This document shows, piece by piece, positions 1 through 7,606 of a stretch of 9,036 bases of DNA (position 1 is the stretch's first letter; the number at the start of each line of letters is the position of its first letter). Made by a program: the position numbers and the translations under genes. The stretch is from NCBI GenBank assembly GCA_002422845.1, contig DITM01000005.1, forward strand, positions 1 through 9,036, given 5' to 3'. The notes under the pieces were generated by a model. The model saw only the letters and a list, made by a program, of their open reading frames with translations. It searched no databases and was not told the origin of the DNA. The stretch comes from Candidatus Paracaedibacteraceae bacterium UBA6184 (GTDB lineage: Bacteria; Pseudomonadota; Alphaproteobacteria; UBA6184).

Positions 1-40
1 TTGTCACGTGATTTTCAGGGGATGCCTCGGTGCGTTTAAT
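1..40. other. Short unique stretch at the left edge
   Basis: This is the only sequence outside the left repeat copy at this edge. On the minus strand one frame is open across it, but 40 bases cannot show coding. It would be the place to look for a continuation of addA beyond the repeat; I see no nuclease motif in what is present. Confidence 0.3.
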
Positions 41-371
41 TAAAAAAAGTAAACCACTTTAACAACTAACTACAACTCAAAGGAATACTACCACTTACAC
101 ACGAAATTATTTCAAATTCATTTTCAAACCTTACCCCTCCCACGCCGAAGGTGGGTTCAAAACACCACCATTAACCAACCTAATGGATGCAACGTCACGT
201 TGCTGGGTCAAAAACCCCCCTCATATTTCTTATAATACGTCTCAAACCACATCGAATCCAACCCATCGGATGCAACGGCACGTTGCTGGGTCAAAATCCC
301 CCTCATATTTCTTATAATACGTCTCAAACCACATCGAATCCAACCCATCGGATGCAACGGCACGTTGCCTA
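41..371 (-). repeat. Left copy of a dispersed repeat, inverted relative to the right-end copy
   Basis: The reverse complement of this stretch matches 8789-9036. Reading inward from the outer edge I count about seven substitutions and one single-base indel over roughly 246 aligned bases, so about 97% identity by eye. The shared part ends at the word TAGGCAACGTGCCGTTGC (minus strand), after which the two loci differ completely. This copy is longer than the right one because it carries one extra 82-83 bp internal unit. It contains no convincing coding sequence, transposase or long terminal inverted repeat. It lies directly beyond the 3' end of addA, in the same orientation relative to transcription as the right copy relative to mutT. 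It could be a BIME-like (REP-type) or MITE-like non-autonomous element; I cannot decide from one window. Confidence 0.9.
187..368. repeat. Tandem 82-83 bp units bounded by a 15-bp near-palindrome
   Basis: The imperfect palindrome GCAACG-NNN-CGTTGC (6-bp arms, 3-bp centre) occurs at 189-203, 272-286 and 354-368. The spacing is 83 then 82 bases. The 67-base stretches between palindromes are almost identical to each other, differing only around a C-run after TCAAAA, so this is a tandem duplication. The right-end repeat has the same palindrome at 8792-8806 and 8875-8889, again 83 bases apart, but only one unit. Confidence 0.9.
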
Positions 372-377
372 ATGGGT

Positions 378-410
378 CCAGGGATCATCCCTGGTGCAAC
401 TGCATGTTGC
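378..410 (-). repeat. Hairpin and diverged palindrome at the addA 3' end
   Basis: On the minus strand, positions 394-378 read CCAGGGATGATCCCTGG, a perfect 7-bp stem whose three-base loop is exactly the TGA stop codon of addA. Just upstream (410-396) is GCAACATGCAGTTGC, which has the same GCAAC/GTTGC arms as the palindromes of the neighbouring repeat but a different centre. No T-run follows the stem, so a simple intrinsic terminator is unlikely. Together these suggest that a second or older palindromic element, separate from the 41-371 copy, forms the last codons of addA. Confidence 0.65.
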
Positions 411-2877
411 CATACCATGAATCTTCTGAAACTTTTGTTTTCGTTGCACCAAAAATATGCAACTGACTTTCCGAACGCGTCAATGCCACGTATAACAACC
501 GGTAATACTCTTTTAATTGACTCTCTTTATATCGCTCTTTTAACGCCTTATACTCCATTGTTTCCTCCTGACTTGTCGATGTACATAAAAACATCGTTTC
601 AACCTCATCCGTTACAAATATGCTTCGCACTATGGGTAATTGAGTCGAATCCGCAAGAATAACAATTGGCGCTTGCAGCCCCTTTGCACCATGCACCGTC
701 AGAATACGTAACGCATCCTCTTCCGTTCGATTGACCTGCGACATCGGTAAGCTTTGAATATATGCAAATAATTCCGAATAAGCTGTCTTTAAATCTCCAT
801 TTAACTGCCAAACCTTTAGGTTCTCTAACAACGTTAATGCGTTTGAAATATGGTAAGTTTCAACAGGTAAATGATCAATCGCCCACAAGCTAACTCTCAA
901 ATATAAATCTTCCAAGGATGAATATCCTTCAACTGCGCGCGTCATGGAAATAAATGTCGGATGATCACGAATATACTCAATCAGCGGCTGTTCCTCTACT
1001 ATACGTCGCACTGCATAGTCATATCCTTCTGATTTCATATTCACCAATGGGTTCATCAACCATCCCATTACACTCAGATGATCCAGTGGCTGCACACTCA
1101 AAGCGATCGTTTGCAAAATGAATTGAACTAGATGATCTTCATGAATCATCTGACGATTGGGGGCTGAAAATGGAATTCCCCGATCACTCAGAGCCTTTTG
1201 CAGCTGATCTAAATGCTCACCACGACGTCGAATCAGAATTAAGATATCTCTGGGATGCACGTGATGCGACTTACCTTTATGGGTAATCTCAGATCCAATC
1301 ATCTGTTTTACTTCATCGGCAATTTGGTTCGCAAACACCTCATACACATCTTGTATGTGCTCATCTTCAACCGTACACAATGGGTGCACTACAACATTTC
1401 CCCCGGCACCTTGAAACGCTGTATGCTTTGAATATGCTTCAATTAAAGGTCGGCGTTCAAAAATACGATCCACAAAATCCAGGATCCCTTGCATCGATCG
1501 AAACGATACATCTAATGAAATATCATTCCAAGAACGCAACGAAGATTTGCCTAAATAATGGGTTTTAATGCGGTGAAAAATGTCAGGATCAGTCCCTTGA
1601 AACCCAAAAATCGCCTGCTTATGATCACCAACGACAAAGATAGTTTTATGATCTTCATTTTGAAAGAAACCATCCACGATACAATCAATCAATTTCCACT
1701 GAAAAATATTTGTATCCTGCGCTTCATCCACCAAAATATGGTCAATCTTTCGATCTAATTTGTATAGGATATTTTGAGCCATCGATGGATCTGATAACAC
1801 CTCTAATGTTTTAAAAATCAGATCATCATAATCCAAATATCCTTTTTCCAGTTTTAAATTTGTGTAATACGCCAAAAATTCTGACGCCAGGGTTACAACC
1901 AACAGTGTACTTTGAATCGTGCGATCTCGCTTAATTTCTTGATCCCATTCAAAGACCTCATCTGCCAATCGGAACAGTTGAGAAACCTCATCGGGATAAA
2001 CATCGCTTACTTTCTTAGATACCAATCGCTTACGGGCTGTTCCCTTCTCTGTCAACAGAACATCCGTTAACGACTCCAGCCGCCGTGACGTCAACGCCTT
2101 CAACACGGATTGAATAAATAACTTATCGTTCTCTGTGGCTTCTGGGATATTTGCTAACCGATCAAAATGAAAGGCACCCAAGGTCAGCGATACCTCTTCC
2201 AACACATCAGCTTCTAATCTTGGGTGATTGATGTACTCTTCTAATCTTTCTTGAAACGCATCAATTCCATCCATTAATATAAATCGAAAGAACGCTTGTT
2301 CATCCAGAATCTTTTCAACAATGCCATTAAACTTAGCCCGTGAAAACACTGAATAAATACGCTGCAATTCACCTTCAGATCCCGTCAACAATTCTGATGC
2401 GGCTTGCTTAATCAATCGCTTCATCGTCACATCATCCATCAATCGTGATGCAAACGGAATCTTACTTTCTGCGGGACAACTGGATAATATCGTTTGAGCA
2501 AAGCTATGAATGGTTTGAATCTGAATAGGCTCATCGAAAATCTGATTTAACAGCAGCCGTGCTTTGGACACAACTTGGGATGTTATGTCTATATCAGGAT
2601 TTAAGTGCTGCAACCGTTTGATAAGTTCAGGAACAGGCAGCATTACCCACTGTTCTAAGATATGATGCAGCCGTTGCTTCATTTCCAAAGCAGCAGCTTG
2701 AGTAAATGTGATACACACGATGGCTTTAGGGTTTGCACCTTGCAACAATAATCGCAACAATCGATCAATCAATACTTTGGTTTTGCCCGATCCCGCAGAC
2801 GCATTCACCCATACGTTCGCCTGCGGATCCGAAGCTGCTAACTGATTCGCAGCTATGGTGTCGTGAACGCTAAGCAT
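385..2877 (-). CDS. addA: AddA-type UvrD/REP helicase, truncated before the nuclease domain
   Basis: Helicase subunit of the AddAB double-strand-break repair complex, by family. All superfamily 1 motifs are visible: Walker A ASAGSGKT (26-33), motif Ia CITFTQAAALEM (55-66), TIHSF (122-126), DEAQD (384-388), VGDHKQAIFGFQG (416-428), VSFR (457-460), motif V LTVHGAKGLQAP (726-737) and motif VI YRLLYVALTRS (792-802). Alphaproteobacterial AddA is usually about 1,100-1,200 residues and carries a RecB-like nuclease domain after motif VI. This protein stops at 830, about 30 residues past motif VI, so that domain is absent. Homology seems to end at DSWYG (819-823); the last seven residues are encoded by a palindromic repeat, and the TGA lies in a hairpin loop. 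The ATG is preceded by AGAAGG, only two bases away, and overlaps the 3' end of aas by 8 bases, suggesting translational coupling. No addB is adjacent. DNA unwinding is plausible; end-processing nuclease activity is not, unless supplied elsewhere. Confidence 0.9.
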   Translation of the reverse strand: MLSVHDTIAANQLAASDPQANVWVNASAGSGKTKVLIDRLLRLLLQGANPKAIVCITFTQAAALEMKQRLHHILEQWVMLPVPELIKRLQHLNPDIDITSQVVSKARLLLNQIFDEPIQIQTIHSFAQTILSSCPAESKIPFASRLMDDVTMKRLIKQAASELLTGSEGELQRIYSVFSRAKFNGIVEKILDEQAFFRFILMDGIDAFQERLEEYINHPRLEADVLEEVSLTLGAFHFDRLANIPEATENDKLFIQSVLKALTSRRLESLTDVLLTEKGTARKRLVSKKVSDVYPDEVSQLFRLADEVFEWDQEIKRDRTIQSTLLVVTLASEFLAYYTNLKLEKGYLDYDDLIFKTLEVLSDPSMAQNILYKLDRKIDHILVDEAQDTNIFQWKLIDCIVDGFFQNEDHKTIFVVGDHKQAIFGFQGTDPDIFHRIKTHYLGKSSLRSWNDISLDVSFRSMQGILDFVDRIFERRPLIEAYSKHTAFQGAGGNVVVHPLCTVEDEHIQDVYEVFANQIADEVKQMIGSEITHKGKSHHVHPRDILILIRRRGEHLDQLQKALSDRGIPFSAPNRQMIHEDHLVQFILQTIALSVQPLDHLSVMGWLMNPLVNMKSEGYDYAVRRIVEEQPLIEYIRDHPTFISMTRAVEGYSSLEDLYLRVSLWAIDHLPVETYHISNALTLLENLKVWQLNGDLKTAYSELFAYIQSLPMSQVNRTEEDALRILTVHGAKGLQAPIVILADSTQLPIVRSIFVTDEVETMFLCTSTSQEETMEYKALKERYKESQLKEYYRLLYVALTRSESQLHIFGATKTKVSEDSWYGNMQLHQG

Positions 2878-5800
2878 TACCTTCTGATATCAAGTGCAAG
2901 AATCCTTCCTCGTCAATCAATGCCCGTTGAGCCGTATTAATCCACCCATCCTCCGTTGCAATATTCGCAGGAATATTCGGACCTTTAACCATAAGAATCC
3001 CCTCTGCACCTGCCGGCAAAATAGCTTTTGTTTTAGGATCAACAATCTGAGTTTGAATACCCGGCAATGGCTTTCCGAAAGACCCTTTTTTAGTTCCAAT
3101 TTGTTTAATCGATCCCGAAATATAGTTATTATGATTCAAAGAAACCACTAACGGGATTTCAGGTAATCCGAATCCCTCAAATAATTCCACCTGAATTTTT
3201 TCTTCAAATTGAGTATAAATCGAATCATCTTTGGTCGTACCTACCGCCACAGCAAATCGAACATCAGGGAATGTCAGTGCTTGACCAGAGTTTAAAATCT
3301 TGCGGTAGAACTCGCTATTTGATATCAACAACGTAATTTTATACTGTTTCATCAATGCGTTAATCGTACTTACCGTTACCCGATCAGGTTCAACATTTGT
3401 ACACGCAATACCCACTGCATTTAACAACGGATACCACAGTTGACCAATCGATCCAACCGACGTTTGGTACGATGCCTCTGACAAAATCCAATCTTTGTGG
3501 CGCATAAATAGCAATTGAGAAAATGCTTCGGCGTTGGATAAAATATTGTAATGTGTAATATGCGTGGGCTTATTGATATCGTCTGATAAGATCAACGCCA
3601 CATCATCAGGCCCCGCCTTATTCCCCAATAGTTTTTGAACTAGAAAACGTAACGGGCATAACAATACTCCCGTTCCAATGACCGCAGATTTAAACACATT
3701 TACGCGGAAATCTTCAGCGCGAATCAGATGTTTTACACACCCTTCTAACGATTTACTTTCATCAAACACCAGAACTTCTTCCACGTTTAATGCTTTACAT
3801 GCATCTCGCAGTTCCTTATCCGATAAGTTTGATGACAGATTAACCACCGTCTTATTCATAAACATCAACGTTAAATTTGCAATCACTGTAAAGAAAGATG
3901 GATGCCCAACCACAGCTATGACCTTAGACGTTGGGTTTAAACGATGTGCCAACACCTCAATAAACTTTATCGCTGTGATGATTAACTTTCCATAGCTAAT
4001 AGGCTTTATTTGCGGCATCGTCAGCATCGGTGAAAACCAACGCTTCTTTGCAATTTTTAAGATTTCTAACGGCAAAATATCTTGTTTAGATTTGCGCAGC
4101 TGTACGGAGGCATACCCAAGTTCTGTTACAGCTTGTCGAATCTCTTGGCTTGTTGTGCCTGATGGCAAGGGCTTACCAAATGTAATAGAAATTTTTGAAG
4201 GCACCTCATGCGGTATTTTAAAGAAGAACTTCCCGCGCTCATAACTGAATATCGACCCCCAAACTTGGTCAATATAGACGGGAATGATAGGAACGTTCTT
4301 GGAAGATACGCCTTCGATCAATCGCTCCACACCACGGCGGAATGGTAACATGCTTCCCGTTCGCGTCAATTCTCCTTCTGGGAAAATACAAATAGTCCCA
4401 CCCTTTTGCAGGTGGTCTTTTGCGACGTCCAAAGACTCTTTAACACGTTTTCCTTCGTATACAGGAATGTACTGCAATATCTTAAACAACCAACTGAACA
4501 ACTTTAAGTTATACATTTTATGGTAAATCATAAAGGAAATATTACGTTTGCGACACGCTGACCAAATCAACAACCCATCAATATAGGTGACGTGATTTGG
4601 TACTAAAATCACCCCTCCTTTATCTGGAATGTTCTCAAGTCCTTTAACATTAATTCGATATGAAACTCGGGTAATTAAGAAATTAATCAATCTGAAAAAG
4701 AATATCGGCAGTTCTTTTAACGCATAAATTGTAATCGCTACAGTTACAACGCCAAACAATGCCAGTATTTTATCTTCAGGTAATCTAAAAATAGTAGAGC
4801 TAAATACATAATATGCAAACGATGCTATTAACATCCCCAATGTATCAACATAGTTTGCTGTGGCAAAAATACGCCCCCGCTCGTTTCCTTTTGCACGTTG
4901 ATGTAAAAAGGTATAAATCGGAATAATAAATAAACCGGCTGAGAAACCTGTGATAGATAACCCGATGACCGTTTGAATATATGAATCCCCTGAAAATGCC
5001 GCCCACAATGTTCCGATAGCAATTCCAATCGATCCAAACGGAATCAATCCTGGTTCATAAGTATCTTTCGAAAACCAACCTGAGACGATACAGCCTGCCG
5101 CAATTCCAAGACCAATCACCCCTTGCAATAAGCTTGAATAAAAATCGTTTACGTGCAGAATCGTCTCACCATACAAAGGTAGAATCATTTGCACCAAGGC
5201 TCCCAAGAACCAAAACCAGCCAATGCCTAAAATTGCAACGGCAATTGATTTGCGTCGCCGAATTGTTTTCGCACTTTCCCAAATATCTCTCCACGGATTA
5301 ATTGGGAATGGCTTGTTAATCACAACCACATCCGTTTTGGGAATCCTTAAACTGTTCAAATATCCAAGAACAGCAACCCCGATTAAAATTAACCCAACCA
5401 TCCATAATTGAGATGTAAACCATTCAACAAACAAACCACCCAAGACTGCCCCAATAATGGCTGCGATAAAAACACTCATCCACAACAGTGAATTGGCGAC
5501 AGACAAATACTGTTTTTCCAACAACTCTGGAAGCAACCCAACTTTAGCCGGGAAAAAGATACATGAACGTGTCATCATTAAAAACAAACACACTAACATA
5601 AAATCAATGTTGCCAATGAACATCGATAATAAAATAAAACCTGTAATGAAGATCTCGGATAACTTGACGTACATAAAGATATTTCGTTTAGAAAAGCGAT
5701 CTGATAAATATCCCGCGTATCCCAAGAATAATAAATACGGCGCAGAAAATATCGCACCTATCATCGCAATATAAATGGCCGTTGTTTCATGATCAAACAT

Positions 5801-5944
5801 TCCTTTAATCAAAAACATTAAAAAGAACTTGTACGTGTTATCCGACAATGCAGATAAAAACTCTGAGATTAAATACGGAACAAAGCCCTTTTTCCGCAAT
5901 AGCCTGCCATATGATACAGACTCGTGTGTTAATTCTTGATTCAC
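2870..5944 (-). CDS. aas: Aas-type fusion: MFS flippase, acyltransferase and degenerate AMP-binding domain
   Basis: By family, this inner-membrane protein moves lysophospholipid inward and re-acylates it. Residues 20-415 form an LplT-like MFS transporter (start GFVPYLISEFLSALSDN). Residues 430-610 form a PlsC-type 1-acylglycerophosphate acyltransferase with an intact HX4D motif (H451-D456), FPEGELTRTG (521-530) and VPIIPVYID (551-559). Residues 650-1024 resemble the AMP-binding acyl-ACP synthetase domain, with EGFGLPE (923-929) and GSFGKPLPGI (954-963). That domain looks disabled: the TSGSxGxPKG loop is replaced by LSDDINKPTHI (786-796), the TGD motif reads NTAQ (1003-1006), and the frame ends where the C-terminal subdomain with its catalytic lysine should follow. 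The length is 1,024 against roughly 1,130 for full relatives. The start is GTG, with AAGGG about 12 bases upstream; a nearby ATG is out of frame. It lies 23 bases after the methyltransferase-like gene and overlaps addA by 8. Flippase and acyltransferase activity are likely; ATP-dependent acyl activation is doubtful. Confidence 0.88.
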   Translation of the reverse strand: MNQELTHESVSYGRLLRKKGFVPYLISEFLSALSDNTYKFFLMFLIKGMFDHETTAIYIAMIGAIFSAPYLLFLGYAGYLSDRFSKRNIFMYVKLSEIFITGFILLSMFIGNIDFMLVCLFLMMTRSCIFFPAKVGLLPELLEKQYLSVANSLLWMSVFIAAIIGAVLGGLFVEWFTSQLWMVGLILIGVAVLGYLNSLRIPKTDVVVINKPFPINPWRDIWESAKTIRRRKSIAVAILGIGWFWFLGALVQMILPLYGETILHVNDFYSSLLQGVIGLGIAAGCIVSGWFSKDTYEPGLIPFGSIGIAIGTLWAAFSGDSYIQTVIGLSITGFSAGLFIIPIYTFLHQRAKGNERGRIFATANYVDTLGMLIASFAYYVFSSTIFRLPEDKILALFGVVTVAITIYALKELPIFFFRLINFLITRVSYRINVKGLENIPDKGGVILVPNHVTYIDGLLIWSACRKRNISFMIYHKMYNLKLFSWLFKILQYIPVYEGKRVKESLDVAKDHLQKGGTICIFPEGELTRTGSMLPFRRGVERLIEGVSSKNVPIIPVYIDQVWGSIFSYERGKFFFKIPHEVPSKISITFGKPLPSGTTSQEIRQAVTELGYASVQLRKSKQDILPLEILKIAKKRWFSPMLTMPQIKPISYGKLIITAIKFIEVLAHRLNPTSKVIAVVGHPSFFTVIANLTLMFMNKTVVNLSSNLSDKELRDACKALNVEEVLVFDESKSLEGCVKHLIRAEDFRVNVFKSAVIGTGVLLCPLRFLVQKLLGNKAGPDDVALILSDDINKPTHITHYNILSNAEAFSQLLFMRHKDWILSEASYQTSVGSIGQLWYPLLNAVGIACTNVEPDRVTVSTINALMKQYKITLLISNSEFYRKILNSGQALTFPDVRFAVAVGTTKDDSIYTQFEEKIQVELFEGFGLPEIPLVVSLNHNNYISGSIKQIGTKKGSFGKPLPGIQTQIVDPKTKAILPAGAEGILMVKGPNIPANIATEDGWINTAQRALIDEEGFLHLISEGNA

Positions 5945-5967
5945 GTTTTTCTCATTCCCTTAAACAG

Positions 5968-7485
5968 TTAATCAACTAATACCTGATCTATGAGACAAAG
6001 TTCAAGAAATTTCCCAACATAATGCCGTTTAAAAAAGATCAAAATGGATTTAAACTCTTTTTGAACCTGGGCTAAATCAACGTCTTGTTGTGTATACTCC
6101 ATCCAAATTTCCGCGCAATACTGCGGCACCAAGGATTCATGCAGCTTTGTTAGTGCGGCAATCACCATGGATGTCTTTTTATCGAATGGAATCATCAAAC
6201 CTGAATTAGGCTCGATAACAATCCCTGATTCTTGTAAAAAACGTCTGATCTCTGAAAACATTTCTTGATTTCGAACATCCTTAAATTTTAACTTAGGCGG
6301 TTTGATGTTTGTATCAACATCTAAAAAATGAGGATGTTTTAATGTATATCGAAGCTGATCCCCCATGACTAACAACATCAGTCGATCCACAACTTCTTGA
6401 GGAGCCCGCACTTGGTGCTGTAGATGTTGCACAATTTCATGAATCGTCATAAATCCTTTACTGAAACATTTTCGCATCTCTGTAAAGATTGCATCTGTAA
6501 AACTAAGCTTGACATGGGCTTTCTGAACCTTTGAGGCAAATTGATCAAAATCCGACACACACCCAAAATGAAAATCGGAGGTTGTGCCTGTTTGAATATG
6601 ATCGTTCTTATCATAACTTCGCTGCCATATATCAACGCGCTGAAATGGCATCATCATCAAGTCATGCCGTTGAGCCGCCATCAGCATATCCGACGTATCC
6701 CCTAAAAATGCTTTTTGATCTTGATCCAACCCAAGCTTGATATAATTTCGCGACACAGGTAACGTTCCAACAAACCTAAAAGCACCCCGGTTATTTTGAT
6801 TAAGAGCCTCACGAATTTGATTCGGATAAAACGTATGAAAGTCCGCCCCCTTCAAAATCTTCTCCAGGTGTATGGAATCTAATGATTTCAAATATGCTAA
6901 TAACTTGTCTAAAAAAGCCTTGTTTTTAAGGGCTGTAATTTTCTTTAACGATAACGTACTTAACTCATAGAATACTCGATCCAACCATTCTGATGTAATT
7001 GGTGCCGTCATACGAAACGTCATCTCTCTCAATAAATCTAGAACTACTCGATATTCCGCCCATCCGGTTGTTGCCTCATAGGGAATGATCACATACCCAC
7101 CTGGCGCTAGATTACCTTGAATAAATTCAAATATCTGAGACCGTTCCTCCACTGTTGCAAAGGATACGCTGTTCCCTTGATATAGGTAGTGCAAACGTTG
7201 TGATCCAACCGCAACAGGTAAATCTAAAAGATTCTTTGCATGTTCTGCATACTCTAAGTTTCGGTGATAGAAAGTCGCATCTGAATAGCATTGCGCTAAA
7301 AATGAGGTGGTATAAGAACTATCACTCATGTCTGCATATGTAAAATTATCGGGATGTTTAACATATCTTCCCGACACCAATGCATCCACCCATAAGATCG
7401 TTTCGATCAGCTGAGTTGAGTTAAATATGCTTTTTTTTAGGGGAAGTCTTATTTTTTCTTGTTTTTTTACGTGACCAAATGCCAT
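5968..7485 (-). CDS. Methyltransferase-fold protein with regulatory domain; SAM motif lost
   Basis: From remembered family patterns this belongs to the class I SAM methyltransferases that carry a C-terminal 'methyltransferase regulatory' domain (PF10119 type). The core strand and turn NLAPGGYVIIPYEATTGW (125-142) matches the family's LKPGGxxYVSYN.xPGW segment. Residues about 220-300 match its LTPEQRxxLxxxxD...RRDxFVR region, here LGLDQDQKAFLGDTSD followed by MMPFQRVDIW. A helical, winged-helix-like tail follows. However, the SAM-binding motif expected as ELGCGxGxTT reads DMSDSSYTT (52-60), with no glycine left, and the N-terminus and the segment between motif I and the PGG strand are short. 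I infer that SAM binding, and so catalysis, is probably lost or much altered. The ATG has AAAAGG (7495-7500) nine bases upstream. It is first in the minus-strand operon, 23 bases before aas. The substrate is unknown; family relatives include protein lysine methyltransferases. Confidence 0.72.
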   Translation of the reverse strand: MAFGHVKKQEKIRLPLKKSIFNSTQLIETILWVDALVSGRYVKHPDNFTYADMSDSSYTTSFLAQCYSDATFYHRNLEYAEHAKNLLDLPVAVGSQRLHYLYQGNSVSFATVEERSQIFEFIQGNLAPGGYVIIPYEATTGWAEYRVVLDLLREMTFRMTAPITSEWLDRVFYELSTLSLKKITALKNKAFLDKLLAYLKSLDSIHLEKILKGADFHTFYPNQIREALNQNNRGAFRFVGTLPVSRNYIKLGLDQDQKAFLGDTSDMLMAAQRHDLMMMPFQRVDIWQRSYDKNDHIQTGTTSDFHFGCVSDFDQFASKVQKAHVKLSFTDAIFTEMRKCFSKGFMTIHEIVQHLQHQVRAPQEVVDRLMLLVMGDQLRYTLKHPHFLDVDTNIKPPKLKFKDVRNQEMFSEIRRFLQESGIVIEPNSGLMIPFDKKTSMVIAALTKLHESLVPQYCAEIWMEYTQQDVDLAQVQKEFKSILIFFKRHYVGKFLELCLIDQVLVD

Positions 7486-7544
7486 ACAAATAAGCCTTTT
7501 TAACCATCTTTAATAAAATTACAGGCTAATTATGAAAAAAGCAC

Positions 7545-7572
7545 GTGATTTTCTTAAAAAAGTTTTTATAAT
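7545..7572 (+). promoter_or_regulatory. Candidate promoter for the small membrane protein
   Basis: A perfect TATAAT (7567-7572) stands 35 bases before the ATG at 7607, and the ribosome binding site AAAGG (7593-7597) is nine bases before that ATG. The -35 region is poor: the best choice is GTGATT at 7545-7550 with a 16-base spacer. The -10 box and gene spacing are good evidence; the -35 box is not. Confidence 0.5.
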
Positions 7573-7593
7573 AGGGGTGTTTTAAATTAGCAA
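7565..7593 (-). promoter_or_regulatory. Candidate promoter for the minus-strand operon
   Basis: On the minus strand, TTGCTA (7593-7588, four of six matches to TTGACA) is followed after exactly 17 bases by TATAAA (7570-7565, five of six to TATAAT). It lies about 80 bases upstream of the start at 7485. It overlaps the -10 box of the opposing plus-strand promoter, so the two probably compete for polymerase. Predicted from sequence only. Confidence 0.45.
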
Positions 7594-7606
7594 AAGGCGT
7601 CATACT

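Noticed and set aside
5..16. CACGTGATTTTC at the left edge repeated at 7542-7553 near the divergent promoters
   Set aside because: A 12-base match between two places in 9 kb is expected by chance, and the flanks do not match.
187..368. CRISPR-like array, since a short palindromic repeat alternates with 67-base spacers
   Set aside because: The spacers are nearly identical to each other, there are only three repeats, and no cas gene is present. It is a tandem duplication.
187..372. 61-codon plus-strand open frame with repeated GTL/HVAGSK-like segments
   Set aside because: It lies wholly in the tandem repeat; the protein repetition only mirrors the 82-83 bp DNA duplication, and the right copy does not preserve it as a gene.
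378..394. Intrinsic terminator for addA at the CCAGGGA/TCCCTGG stem
   Set aside because: The stem overlaps the stop codon and no T-run follows on the minus strand, so it is listed as a repeat or hairpin instead.
3678..3995. 105-codon plus-strand frame inside aas, and a similar one at 5457-5774
   Set aside because: Both are antisense to well-supported parts of aas, with no family resemblance or ribosome binding site that I can see.
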